A stretch of 64,000 bases of DNA from Propionibacteriaceae bacterium P6A17. GTDB taxonomy: Bacteria > Actinomycetota > Actinomycetes > Propionibacteriales > Propionibacteriaceae. The notes beneath the pieces are model-generated. The model saw only the letters and a list, made by a program, of their open reading frames with translations. It was not told the origin of the DNA and did not search any database. The stretch lies in contig JHVD01000006.1 of assembly GCA_000619965.1 (NCBI GenBank), positions 124,001 to 188,000 on the forward strand. Direction: 5' to 3'. The position numbers were made by a program, and so were the translations under genes. This document shows positions 9,320 through 17,884 of the stretch, one piece after another (within the stretch, counting starts at the first letter, position 1; each line of letters begins with the position of its first letter).

Positions 9320-9661
9320 ATGGCAGACCGTGCATTGCGGGGAGTCGGACTCGGCTCCAAGACCTTTGAGGATGAGCAGGGCATCGAGTTCGCCGAGCGT
9401 CAGACGTTGGCGTTCGATTGCCCGAACGGACACCACTTCGAGGTGACGTTCGCCATCGAGGCGGACCTGCCCACGCAGTGGGAGTGCAAGAAGTGCGGCA
9501 AGATGGCCGTGCGTTCGGATGGCGTCGTCGGCGAGGAGAAGGAGGCGAAGCCGCAGCGCACCCACTGGGACATGCTGCGTGAGCGCCGTTCCCTGCCCGA
9601 ACTCGAGGACATCTTCAAGGAACAGCTCACCAAGATGCGCGAGGGCGAAGGGACCTACTGA
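9320..9661 (+). CDS. rbpA: RNA polymerase-binding protein RbpA
   Basis: This 113-residue actinobacterial transcription factor stabilises the RNA polymerase-sigma(A) open complex. Zinc-binding residues Cys34, His38, Cys56 and Cys59 sit in the core domain (FDCPNGHHF ... ECKKCG). The C-terminal helix HWDMLRERRSLPELEDIF is the sigma-interacting domain. Start ATG 9320 follows a GAGGAG Shine-Dalgarno. The stop overlaps the 3' end of the convergent fxsA gene by seven bases. An ECF-type promoter just upstream suggests induction by thiol/oxidative stress. Confidence 0.96.
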   Translation: MADRALRGVGLGSKTFEDEQGIEFAERQTLAFDCPNGHHFEVTFAIEADLPTQWECKKCGKMAVRSDGVVGEEKEAKPQRTHWDMLRERRSLPELEDIFKEQLTKMREGEGTY

Positions 9662-10173
9662 CCCCGAGCCTCGTCGTCGATGACGGTCCCCTCGATCACG
9701 AGGGGGCCGTCTGTCGTCTTCGTGGGCTCGGAGACGACCTCGCCCTCGATCACGACGGAGTCGGGGTGGGCGGCGTCGATGCGGCTGCGGGCCGAGTCGA
9801 GCCGTCGGCCGAGGAACTTGCGAATGGGGGCTTGGGTGGGCGGAAGCGCCAAGAGCACGCCGGCGACGTCGGACACGAACCCCGGAAGGAGCAGCAGGAG
9901 GCCGCCCAGCACGGCGAGCGCCGTCGAGCCCGCCTGTTCGGGGGCCCGGATGCCCGTCGCGATGGACTCTCGCAGGCGCCCGAGCGATCTGCTGCCCTCA
10001 TGTGCCAGCACCCACAGGCCGATGAACGAGGTGGCGGCGAGCGCCACGACCGTCCACCAGCTGATCGCCTTCGCAACGAGCACGACGACGGCCACCTCCG
10101 CGGCGGCCCAGGCGACCATTCCGAGCGCGCCCAGCCACACCCGGCGACGGTGGCGGTCCATGGATTCAGCCAC
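9655..10173 (-). CDS. fxsA: FxsA family membrane protein
   Basis: 172 residues with three or four hydrophobic helices in the first 110 residues. The family-typical segment LLLLPGFVSDVAGVLLALPP lies near residues 96-115. FxsA was named for suppressing F-plasmid exclusion of phage T7 in E. coli; its normal role is unknown. The C-terminal 60 residues are soluble and acidic. The start is GTG 10173, with GGAGG ten bases upstream, and it overlaps the ppm1 stop by eight bases, so it is translated from the lnt-ppm1 transcript. Confidence 0.88.
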   Translation of the reverse strand: MAESMDRHRRRVWLGALGMVAWAAAEVAVVVLVAKAISWWTVVALAATSFIGLWVLAHEGSRSLGRLRESIATGIRAPEQAGSTALAVLGGLLLLLPGFVSDVAGVLLALPPTQAPIRKFLGRRLDSARSRIDAAHPDSVVIEGEVVSEPTKTTDGPLVIEGTVIDDEARGQ

Positions 10174-10924
10174 GGCGGAACAGCCTCCGGAGCTGGCCGA
10201 CGCGGTGCCGGATGCCCCATCCCGTGGTGCGCAGCAGCGCCTCGACGACGATGTCCCGGCTCATCTTCGAGTCGCCGAACTCGCGTTCGACGAAGTCGAT
10301 GGGGACCTCGACGACGGTGAACCCGTTCTTCAGCGCCCGCCAGACCATGTCGATCTGGAAGCAGTATCCGGCGGAGGCGACGTCGGACAGTCGCATCCCG
10401 CGCAGCGTCTCCGCGCGGTAAGCATTGAATCCGCCAGTGGCGTCCTTGACGGGGATGCCCAGCATGAGCCGCGTCCACAGTGAGCCGCCGCGGCTGATGA
10501 ATTCCCGCGCCCACGGCCAGTTGACGACGCTACCGCCCGGCACCCAGCGGGACCCCTTGACCATGTCGGCGCCCCTGCCGATGGCCTCCAGCAGGCGCGG
10601 AAGTTGCTCGGGCTGGTGGGAGCCGTCGGCGTCATGGGAGACGAGCACGTCGTAGCCCTGCGCGAGCCCCCACTCGAAGCCGGCGAGGTAGGCGGCGCCG
10701 AGGCCCTCCTTGCCGGCGCGGTGCAGCACGTGCACGTGGTCGTCGGCGGCGCTCATGCGATCGGCGATGGCGCCGGTGCCGTCAGGCGAGTTGTCGTCGG
10801 CGACGAGCACGTGGGCGTCGGGCACGGCCTTGCGCAGACGCGTGACGATCGACTCGACGTTCTGCGACTCGTTGTACGTGGGGACGATGACGAGCACCTG
10901 GCCGATGCGCGGGTCAACCGCCAT
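10166..10924 (-). CDS. ppm1: Polyprenol monophosphomannose synthase (GT2 family)
   Basis: This 252-residue GT-A glycosyltransferase transfers mannose from GDP-mannose to polyprenol phosphate, the mannose donor for lipomannan and protein mannosylation at the membrane. Visible motifs are VIVPTYNE (12-19), DDNSPDG (43-49), the metal-binding DAD (98-100) and a C-terminal VEREFGDSKMS characteristic of Dpm1/Ppm1. There is no transmembrane tail. Its start overlaps the end of lnt by 11 bases. In Mycobacterium tuberculosis the two activities are fused in one Ppm1 protein, so the linkage is expected. Confidence 0.93.
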   Translation of the reverse strand: MAVDPRIGQVLVIVPTYNESQNVESIVTRLRKAVPDAHVLVADDNSPDGTGAIADRMSAADDHVHVLHRAGKEGLGAAYLAGFEWGLAQGYDVLVSHDADGSHQPEQLPRLLEAIGRGADMVKGSRWVPGGSVVNWPWAREFISRGGSLWTRLMLGIPVKDATGGFNAYRAETLRGMRLSDVASAGYCFQIDMVWRALKNGFTVVEVPIDFVEREFGDSKMSRDIVVEALLRTTGWGIRHRVGQLRRLFRRG

Positions 10925-12455
10925 GGGACACCTCTTTCGATGACGTTCGTTCCAGTCTAGCCCGCCGCCTCCCGGCGCAGGCCGCGACGATGAGCGCGGC
11001 GACGGTGAGCCCCGTGGCGCCGCGCGCGAGGCCGGGGCCGACGGTGACCGCCGGGGTCACCTGGTAGCGCAGGGGCACGTCGACGATCCTCGACGCCCCG
11101 AGGAACTCGTCGGTCGCCTCGAGGAAGCGCCCCTTGGTGTCGACGCTGCCGGAGATCGAGTTGAGGGTGGAGACGACCACCTCGCGACCCAACTCGCGTG
11201 CCCGCACGCGGTTCATGGCCTGCTGCTGCGGCACCTGCCACGTGCCGGCGTAGGTGTTCTCGTTGGACTGCGAGACGATCACGTTCGATCCGGCGGTGAC
11301 GACGTCGTAGACGGTGTCGTCGTAGGCGAGCTCGAAGCAGATGATGTCGCCGACGAGCAACGACGGGTAGCGCTGCGTCGGGGCCTCCAGCATGCCGGGC
11401 GTCTCCCCCGGCACCGACTGGCGGCCGATCATGCGCAGCATCGGGATGCGCGGCAGCAGGAGTTCCCGGAATGGGATCCACTCGCCAAAGGGCACCAGGT
11501 TGCGCTTGTGGATCATCGACACCGGACCCTGCGTGGGCGTCCACCAGATGCCGGTGGTCTGCCTCGAGTCGGGGGGATCGTCGGGCAGGGTGACGGCGCC
11601 GACGAGCACCGGCGCATCCGCCAGTCGCGTCGCGAGGTCCACCTGCCGGCGGGCGCGCTCGTCGCGCAGCGGGTCGTGGTCGGAGGCCGACTCGGGCCAC
11701 AGCACGAAGTCGACGTCCCGCCCGCCGCTCCTGGCCTCTGCCATCGCCAGGATCGTGGCGCTCAGCGCGTTGTTCGTGACGGCACGCGCGTAGTTGCGGC
11801 CCCCATACTCGTGCCGGTTGACCCCGGGCTGCACCACGGCGACGGTGACCCGCTGTTCGGGTGCGCCGAGCGGCACGAGCGACAAGCCGGCCCCCAGCGC
11901 GAACGCCACGGCGAAGGCGCCGACCCCGAGCACCCACCGCCTCGACAGCAGGAGCTGCGACAGCCAGGCGACGAGCAGCCCCACCCCCGAGGCGCCCAGC
12001 CACGGCAGAAAGCCGGCGAGCGGCTGGTCGATCGTCGTGAACCCGAGCCGATTCCACGCGAAGCCGCCGAAGGGCCACTTGCCCGACACGAACTCGGTGG
12101 CGACCCAGGCGAGCGCGACCCACGCCGGCCACAGACGCAACCGGACGAGCTCACGCACTGCCACCGCGAGCAGCGCGAACCACAGCGACGAATAGGCGAT
12201 GAGTCCGACGGCCACGGCCGGCCCCAGGACGGAGATCCAGTGGATCGTCAGCGTGTTGAGCGCCAGTCCCGCAAGGTAGCCGTAGCCGAGGGCTCCCCGT
12301 CGGGTGCGGCCCGTCATGATCCATGTGAACGCCGCGACGCCGACGAACACCAGCGGCCACCACCCCAGCGGCGGCTGGCCCGCACCCAGGGCGAGGCCTG
12401 CGAGGATCGCCAGCAGGGGCGTCACGCCACGGGGGAGGTCAGGTCGGCGAATCAC
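10914..12455 (-). CDS. lnt: Apolipoprotein N-acyltransferase
   Basis: 513 residues. The first ~190 residues hold several hydrophobic helices, followed by a nitrilase-like periplasmic domain. The catalytic triad is readable as Glu in LWPESASDHD, Lys in IHKRNLVPFGEW and Cys in DIICFELAYDD. It N-acylates the lipid-modified cysteine of lipoproteins. I chose GTG 12455 because it gives a short N-terminus directly before the first helix; longer in-frame starts run into the divergent exonuclease gene. First gene of lnt-ppm1-fxsA. Confidence 0.93.
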   Translation of the reverse strand: MIRRPDLPRGVTPLLAILAGLALGAGQPPLGWWPLVFVGVAAFTWIMTGRTRRGALGYGYLAGLALNTLTIHWISVLGPAVAVGLIAYSSLWFALLAVAVRELVRLRLWPAWVALAWVATEFVSGKWPFGGFAWNRLGFTTIDQPLAGFLPWLGASGVGLLVAWLSQLLLSRRWVLGVGAFAVAFALGAGLSLVPLGAPEQRVTVAVVQPGVNRHEYGGRNYARAVTNNALSATILAMAEARSGGRDVDFVLWPESASDHDPLRDERARRQVDLATRLADAPVLVGAVTLPDDPPDSRQTTGIWWTPTQGPVSMIHKRNLVPFGEWIPFRELLLPRIPMLRMIGRQSVPGETPGMLEAPTQRYPSLLVGDIICFELAYDDTVYDVVTAGSNVIVSQSNENTYAGTWQVPQQQAMNRVRARELGREVVVSTLNSISGSVDTKGRFLEATDEFLGASRIVDVPLRYQVTPAVTVGPGLARGATGLTVAALIVAACAGRRRARLERTSSKEVSHGG

Positions 12456-12492
12456 GCGTGGAAGCCTACCCAAGGTGTGCGAGCATGGCTGC

Positions 12493-13383
12493 ATGAGCAC
12501 GCTGATGGCCGTTGACACCCCCTACCTCTACTTCCGCGCGTACTTCGGCGTGCCCAAGCGGTTCCACTCCGCAGACGGCCGGCCCACCAACGCGGTGCGC
12601 GGCGTCTGCGACTTCCTGACCCTCCTCGTCGAGCGCTACTCGCCAGACGAGCTCGTGTGCACCTGGGACGAGGACTGGCGCCCGGCGTGGCGGGTCGACC
12701 TCGTGGGCAGCTACAAGGCCCATCGCGTCGACGAGCGCGGCGAGGAGACCGTCGAGGAGGAGCTCGCCCAGCAGGTGCCGTGGATCCGCGAGGTGCTCGA
12801 CGCCGTCGGCGTGCCCGTCGTGGGCGTGCCGGGCGCGGAAGCCGACGACGTGATGGCCACGCTCGCCCACCTGCACGACGGGGACACGCTCGTCGTCACC
12901 GGGGACAAGGACCTCTTCCAGCTCGTCGACGAGCGCACGCGCGTCGCGTACGTGGCGAAGTCGGTGGCGAACCATGAGCTGCTCGACCAGGCCGCGGTGC
13001 TCGCCAGGACGGGCGTGCCGGCCGAGCGCTACGTCGACTTCGCCGTGCTGCGCGGCGATCCCTCCGACGGGCTGCCCGGGGTGGCGGGCATCGGCGAGAA
13101 GACGGCCGCCGGGCTCGTCGCCCAGTACCCGACGCTGGGGGCGATGATCGAGGCCGCCGACGATGCGACGTCGGCGATGAAGCCCGCGGTGCGGCGCGCC
13201 CTCGACTCGGCGCGGGACTACGTCGGGCCGGCCTCGAAGGTGGTGACGGCGCTGACCGATCTCCGGCTGCCAGGCATCCAGCGCGGCGCCGTCGACGAGG
13301 AGCGCGTGGAACGGCTGGCCGTCGAGCTCGGCCTCGGGCGCTCGCTACGACGACTGGCGCAGGCGCTCGTCGCGATGCAGTAG
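12493..13383 (+). CDS. 5'-3' exonuclease (PolA N-terminal domain family)
   Basis: This 296-residue stand-alone FEN-type nuclease is similar to the N-terminal domain of DNA polymerase I. The metal-binding acidic clusters are visible (AEADDVMATLAHL, VTGDKDLFQL), and the helix-hairpin-helix DNA-binding region reads SDGLPGVAGIGEKTA. Start ATG 12493 reads MSTLMAVDTPYLYFRAYFG, with the first catalytic Asp near residue 8. The 3' end overlaps the convergent metW gene by 39 bases. It probably acts in RNA-primer or flap processing alongside a separate PolA. Confidence 0.93.
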   Translation: MSTLMAVDTPYLYFRAYFGVPKRFHSADGRPTNAVRGVCDFLTLLVERYSPDELVCTWDEDWRPAWRVDLVGSYKAHRVDERGEETVEEELAQQVPWIREVLDAVGVPVVGVPGAEADDVMATLAHLHDGDTLVVTGDKDLFQLVDERTRVAYVAKSVANHELLDQAAVLARTGVPAERYVDFAVLRGDPSDGLPGVAGIGEKTAAGLVAQYPTLGAMIEAADDATSAMKPAVRRALDSARDYVGPASKVVTALTDLRLPGIQRGAVDEERVERLAVELGLGRSLRRLAQALVAMQ

Positions 13384-13959
13384 GTACAGGGCGGAGCTGC
13401 CGACGAGATTCGACAGCAGGTTGCCCGCGCGATGCCGGTGGCCATGCGGGTCGAGGGTGATGCGGCGGTCGATGCGCAGCCCCATGCGCGTGAACAGCGG
13501 CTCGAGGTCGCTCAACGACGTGTAGTGCAGGTTCGGGGTATCGAACCACTCGAACGGGAGGTCCTTCGAGATCGGCATGCGTCCGCGCAGGAGCCGCAGA
13601 CGGTTGCGCCACAGCGCGAAGTTGGGCATCGAGACGATGGCGTGGTGCGCGATGCGCCGGATCTGCGAGAGCACCTCGGTGGGCCGGTGCACGGTCTGCA
13701 GGGTGCGCGAGAGGATCACCACGTCGTAGGAGTCGTCGTCGAACTCCCCCAGCTCGTGGTCGATGTCCAGCTCGATGACGTTCACTCCGCTGCGGATGGC
13801 GGCGATCACCTCGGCCGGCTCGATCTCCACACCCGTGCCCGTACAGCCCTTGGCCATGAGGCGACGCAGGAGGGCCCCGTCGCCGCAGCCCAAGTCCAGC
13901 ACCCGCGAACGCTCGGGGACGAGCTTCGCGATCAGGTCGAAGTCGGCGCGTGCGTTCAC
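13345..13959 (-). CDS. metW: Methionine biosynthesis protein MetW
   Basis: 204 residues. A class I SAM-methyltransferase fold is shown by VLDLGCGDG (residues 20-28) and VVILSRTLQTVH. MetW homologs are encoded beside metX and are needed for, or enhance, homoserine acylation in several bacteria. GTG 13959 follows GGGAGG with good spacing, and its GTGA overlaps the metX stop, so translation is coupled. The tail end overlaps the convergent exonuclease gene. Confidence 0.92.
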   Translation of the reverse strand: MNARADFDLIAKLVPERSRVLDLGCGDGALLRRLMAKGCTGTGVEIEPAEVIAAIRSGVNVIELDIDHELGEFDDDSYDVVILSRTLQTVHRPTEVLSQIRRIAHHAIVSMPNFALWRNRLRLLRGRMPISKDLPFEWFDTPNLHYTSLSDLEPLFTRMGLRIDRRITLDPHGHRHRAGNLLSNLVGSSALYLLHRDERLRQSS

Positions 13960-15065
13960 AAGGCCTCCCAGGCGCGGTCGAGGAACGCCCGCACGGTGTC
14001 GTGGTAGTCGGGTATCTCGAGCAGGAAGGAGTCGTGTCCCCACGGGGAGGCGATCTCCCGGAACGACACCGGCTGACGGGCGCGCTCGAGGTGGCGCACG
14101 ATCCGTCGCGAGTCCTTCGTCGAGTAGCGCCAGTCGGAATCGAAGCTCATCACGAGGAAGCGCACAGGGCTGCGGCCGAGCAGCGCGCAGGCGTCGTCGT
14201 TCGAGAGACAGTCGAAGTAGTCCATCGCCCGCGAGAGGTACAGGTAGCTGAGCGCATCGAAGCGGGACAGGAACTTCTGCCCCTGATGCTCCAGGTAGCT
14301 CTCGACGGCGAAATCGACGCCGAAGTTGCGGCTCAATTCGCCGCGCTGCGCCTGCCGGCCGAACTTCTCGCCGAAGGCCTCATCGGACAGGTACGTGATG
14401 TGCGCCATCATGCGCGCGACGGACAGTCCGCGATCCGGCGCGGTGCCGCGCTCGTGGAAGCGTCCGCCGTGGAACTCCGAATCGCGCATGATCGCGTGCC
14501 TGGCCACCGCAGAGAAGGCGATGTTCTGCGCGGTGAGCCGGGAGGAGGCGGCGACGATGATCGCGTTGTCCATGTCCTCGGGGTGGTGCAGGGCCCAGTC
14601 GAGCACCTGCATGCCGCCCAGCGATCCGCCCACGCACGCGGCCCACCGGGTGATGCCCAGGTGCTCGCCCAGCCGGCGGTGCACGGTGACGAAGTCGGAG
14701 ACGAGCAGCAGCGGGAAGTCGAGCCCGTAGGTCTCCCCCGTCGCCGGATCGATGGACGAGGGCCCCGTCGTGCCGGCGCAGCCGCCCAAGAGGTTGCTCG
14801 CGACGACGAACCAGCGGTCGGTGTCGATTGGCTTGCCGGGGCCGATCATGTTGGCCCACCAGCCGGGCTTGCCGTCGGCGTGCTCGCCTGCGGCGTGCGC
14901 GTCGCCCGTGAGCGCGTGGCAGATGTAGACCGCGTTGGAGCGGTCGGCATTGAGGGTGCCGTAGGTCTCGTAGGCGACGTCGACCTCCGAGAGGGTGCCG
15001 CCGGAGACCGTGTGCAGCGGGTGCGCGGCGTCGTAGAGTCGCGCGGACTTGGGCTCGACGATCAC
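13956..15065 (-). CDS. metX: Homoserine O-acetyltransferase
   Basis: 369 residues from GTG 15065 (a longer in-frame start at 15101 lies inside the upstream gene). It is an alpha/beta-hydrolase-fold acyltransferase that makes O-acetyl-L-homoserine from acetyl-CoA. HALTGDAH (50-57) is the oxyanion region, the nucleophile Ser148 sits in VGGSLGGMQ, the acid is in the SFDSDW segment and the His in SPWGHDSF near the C-terminus. Third gene of ybjN-EI24-metX-metW. The product would feed the O-acetylhomoserine sulfhydrylase encoded divergently, which carries a stop codon here. Confidence 0.94.
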   Translation of the reverse strand: MIVEPKSARLYDAAHPLHTVSGGTLSEVDVAYETYGTLNADRSNAVYICHALTGDAHAAGEHADGKPGWWANMIGPGKPIDTDRWFVVASNLLGGCAGTTGPSSIDPATGETYGLDFPLLLVSDFVTVHRRLGEHLGITRWAACVGGSLGGMQVLDWALHHPEDMDNAIIVAASSRLTAQNIAFSAVARHAIMRDSEFHGGRFHERGTAPDRGLSVARMMAHITYLSDEAFGEKFGRQAQRGELSRNFGVDFAVESYLEHQGQKFLSRFDALSYLYLSRAMDYFDCLSNDDACALLGRSPVRFLVMSFDSDWRYSTKDSRRIVRHLERARQPVSFREIASPWGHDSFLLEIPDYHDTVRAFLDRAWEAL

Positions 15066-15072
15066 CGCGACA

Positions 15073-15867
15073 TTATCCCGCCTCGCCCAAGGGCATCCCA
15101 AGCGGGTCGTCGTCGCCGTCCAGCCTGTGGACGAGCAGGGTGCCGGCGACGACGCCCACCGGTATGACGACGACCGACAGCACGGGGATCAGGCAGGCCA
15201 GATAGACGGGGAACGCGCACGACAACGAGAGCAACGGCTGCCCGTCGATGCGCCGACGACGCTCGTCGAGGCTCCAACCGCGGGCGTCGCCGGCGAACGC
15301 CGACAGCTCGATGGCGAGCGCACGGGAGCCGCGATAGGCGCCGAACACCGCCGCCGCGAGGCCGCCCACGACGGGGATGAGCCCCAGCAAGAAGGCGAGC
15401 GCGGCGGTCTTCAACGCGGAGGCGAGCATGCGCGCGGCGTCGCCGAGGCCCTTGCCGATCTCCTCCCCCAACGTCCGATTCGGCGCCTCGACGAGTGTGC
15501 CCATCCTGCGCTCGGTGTCGCGCCAGATGCGCTCGTGGAAGGGGGCGCCCAGCGCGAGCGTGAGGGTCACGAAGCTCAGGATGCACAAGACGATGAGGGC
15601 GACGTCGAGCGCCAGCGCGAGCGTGATGCGCACGGTCTCGCTGGCCCACAGCGGCCAGCCGTCGGCGAACCCCGTCATGGCGGATGCAAACCCGTAGGTG
15701 TGCGGCACCACGAGGAACACCACCAGCGTGAGCAGCGCGCCGACGATGAGCGCTGGCGCGGCGCTGAGCGCCATCGCCCCGGGGCGCGAGAGCCACGACT
15801 TCAGGCCGGCTCCGAAGAGTCGTGCGCCGTCGGGAATGTCGCGGACGTTGGCCTGCACTGGCCTCAC
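15073..15867 (-). CDS. EI24/CysZ-like membrane protein
   Basis: 264 residues with four to five hydrophobic segments (for example ALIVGALLTLVVFLVV, VALIVLCILSFVTLTLAL, AFLLGLIPVVGGLAAAVFG). The family includes CysZ, a sulfate permease in proteobacteria, and eukaryotic EI24. Position in one overlapping operon with metX and metW makes a role in sulfur supply plausible, but transport has not been shown from sequence. The GTG 15867 start overlaps the ybjN-like stop as GTGA. Confidence 0.82.
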   Translation of the reverse strand: MRPVQANVRDIPDGARLFGAGLKSWLSRPGAMALSAAPALIVGALLTLVVFLVVPHTYGFASAMTGFADGWPLWASETVRITLALALDVALIVLCILSFVTLTLALGAPFHERIWRDTERRMGTLVEAPNRTLGEEIGKGLGDAARMLASALKTAALAFLLGLIPVVGGLAAAVFGAYRGSRALAIELSAFAGDARGWSLDERRRRIDGQPLLSLSCAFPVYLACLIPVLSVVVIPVGVVAGTLLVHRLDGDDDPLGMPLGEAG

Positions 15868-16397
15868 TCGACCGGCTGCACCGGCTGATCCGGCTCCTCG
15901 TCGAGGGGCTCGGGCTCGTCTTCGGGCAGGCCGTGGGCGAACTGTTCGTCGAGGAAGGCGTAGTAGTTGAGGGCACAGGTGACCGCGACCTGCACGTCGT
16001 TGACGAGCTGCTGGTCGGTGACGCCGAATTCATAGTCGTGCAGGTAATCCGCGCCGAACAGGACGCCGCCGGCGCCGTCCTCGAAGCACAGGGCGCGCGG
16101 GAACGGCTGCGCCGCGTTCCATTCGTTGACCGCGACGAGCGCCTGCGGCCACTCGTCGGCCGGCACGAGGCCCCGCCAACGCGTGTGGAAGGAGAAGGCG
16201 ATCTCCTGTCCCTCGGGGCCTGCGAGCCGGAACCAGCAGGGATTGCCGTCGAAGCCGGCGACGAGGTCGCCATCCTCGTCGACGACGTGGGCCACCTCGA
16301 GGGTCTCCAACGTCGCGACCAGTCGCTCGTTGGTGAGCGGTGCGAGCGTGGCGGCGTCGGCCGCGTAGGGGTTCTCGATGTCGCCGAAGATGGGCAT
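15864..16397 (-). CDS. YbjN domain-containing protein
   Basis: About 177 residues from ATG 16397; a second ATG five codons upstream at 16412 is possible. The protein resembles YbjN/type-III-chaperone-like single-domain proteins: an N-terminal helix (LVATLETLEVAHVVDEDGDL), beta strands with FRLAGPEGQEIAFSF, and ALVAVNEWNAAQPFPRA. The last 25 residues are acidic and Pro-rich. No enzymatic motif is visible. It is the first gene of the ybjN-EI24-metX-metW operon. Confidence 0.75.
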   Translation of the reverse strand: MPIFGDIENPYAADAATLAPLTNERLVATLETLEVAHVVDEDGDLVAGFDGNPCWFRLAGPEGQEIAFSFHTRWRGLVPADEWPQALVAVNEWNAAQPFPRALCFEDGAGGVLFGADYLHDYEFGVTDQQLVNDVQVAVTCALNYYAFLDEQFAHGLPEDEPEPLDEEPDQPVQPVE

Positions 16398-16567
16398 CCA
16401 AGCTCCGTTCACAAAGGGGGCGTCCCCCGGTCGGGGCGCATGCCCAGCCTACCGAAGCGCTGCCGACGGCGGTCCGCGGACGGGGAATCGATCGGCGCAG
16501 CCCGGCGTTACAGTGCATGGACGGCCGCACGGCGGCTGCCGCCCCACCCCTCGAAGGAGCCTCGCCC

Positions 16568-17860
16568 ATGCCACTGCATCTGGAAACCCTTGCCGTCCGA
16601 GCCGGCCAAGAGCAGCCCGACCCGGCCACCGGAGCCCGGGCCGTACCGATCTACCAGACCACGTCGTACGTCTTCGACGACACCGAGCACGCGGCGGACC
16701 TGTTCGCACTGCGCAGACCGGGCAACATCTACACCCGCATCACCAACCCCACCCAAAGCGTGCTCGAGGAGCGCGTCAACGCGCTCGAGGGCGGTGTCGG
16801 TGCGCTGGCGACGGCCTCGGGCGCGGCGGCGATCACGTACGCGGTGCTGAACCTCTGCGGGGCGGGCGACAACGTCGTGGCCCTGTCCACGCTCTACGGC
16901 GGCACGTTCGCGCTGCTGGCGCACACCCTGCCGCAGTTCGGCGTCGAGGCGCGCTTCGTCGACCCGACGAAGCCCGAGGAGCTGGCCGCCGTCGTCGACG
17001 ACCGCACGAAGGCGGTCTTCGGCGAGACGATCGGCAACCCGGCCATGAACGTCATCGACCTCGACGCCTGGACTGCGGCCGCGCACGCCCTCGGCCTGCC
17101 CTTCGTGCTCGACAACACCGTCGCCACACCGATCCTCACCCGCGCGAAGGACCACGGCGTCGACATCATCGTGCACTCCGCGACGAAGTACCTCGGCGGG
17201 CACGGCACCACCTTGGGCGGCGTCATCGTCGACGCCGGCACTTTCGACTGGAGCTCCCATGCGGAGCGATTCGGCAACCTCACCGCACCGGATCCGGCCT
17301 ACCACGGCACCATCTGGACCGAGGCCGCGGGCTAGGCAGCGTTCATCGTGCGGGCGCGCACCGTGATGCTGCGCAACACGGGGGCGGCCATCTCGCCGTT
17401 CAACGCCTTCCTCCTGCTCCAAGGCATCGAGACGCTGGCCCTGCGCATGGAACGACACAGCGACAACGCACTGCAGGTGGCGCGCTTCCTCGAGGCGCAC
17501 GACGCTGTCGCCTGGGTCAACTACCCCGGGCTGGAGTCCAGCGCGAGCCATGAGATCGCCAAGCGAGTCCTCGACTCGGGTCTCTTCGGCGGCATCCTGT
17601 CCTTCGGGCTCAAGGCGGGCCGAGACGGCGGCTCCGCCTTCGTCGAGTCGCTCGAATTGTTCAGCCATCTGGCCAACATCGGCGACGTGAAGTCGCTCGT
17701 GATCCACAACGCCTCCACCACGCACTCGCAGCTCACCGACGAGGAGCTCGCCCAGGCCGGGGTGCCGGCAGAGATGGTGCGGCTGTCGATCGGCATCGAG
17801 CACGTCGATGACCTGATCGCCGATCTGGAGCAGGCGCTGGCGAGGGTCTCCGGCCGCTGA
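16568..17860 (+). pseudogene. metY: O-acetylhomoserine sulfhydrylase (metY) interrupted by an in-frame TAG
   Basis: Reading through, this is a 430-codon Cys/Met-metabolism PLP enzyme that would make homocysteine from O-acetylhomoserine and sulfide. The PLP lysine is Lys207 in HSATKYLGG. Codon 256 (17333-17335) is TAG; the same frame continues at once with AAFIVRARTVMLRNTG and runs with full homology to 17860. There is no frameshift. The start is ATG 16568, with AAGGAG upstream. As written the product would be 255 residues and lack the C-terminal domain. An internal restart at GTG 17348 is unlikely to give activity. It is divergent from the metX operon. The cause may be mutation, readthrough or a base-call error. 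Confidence 0.88.
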
Positions 17861-17884
17861 GCGCAGACCGTCGCCCGCGCCGTC

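Noticed and set aside
16398-16567. Possible SAM riboswitch between the metX operon and metY
   Set aside because: The gap is short and I could find no conserved SAM-I, SAM-II or SAM-IV core; only GC-rich local hairpins.
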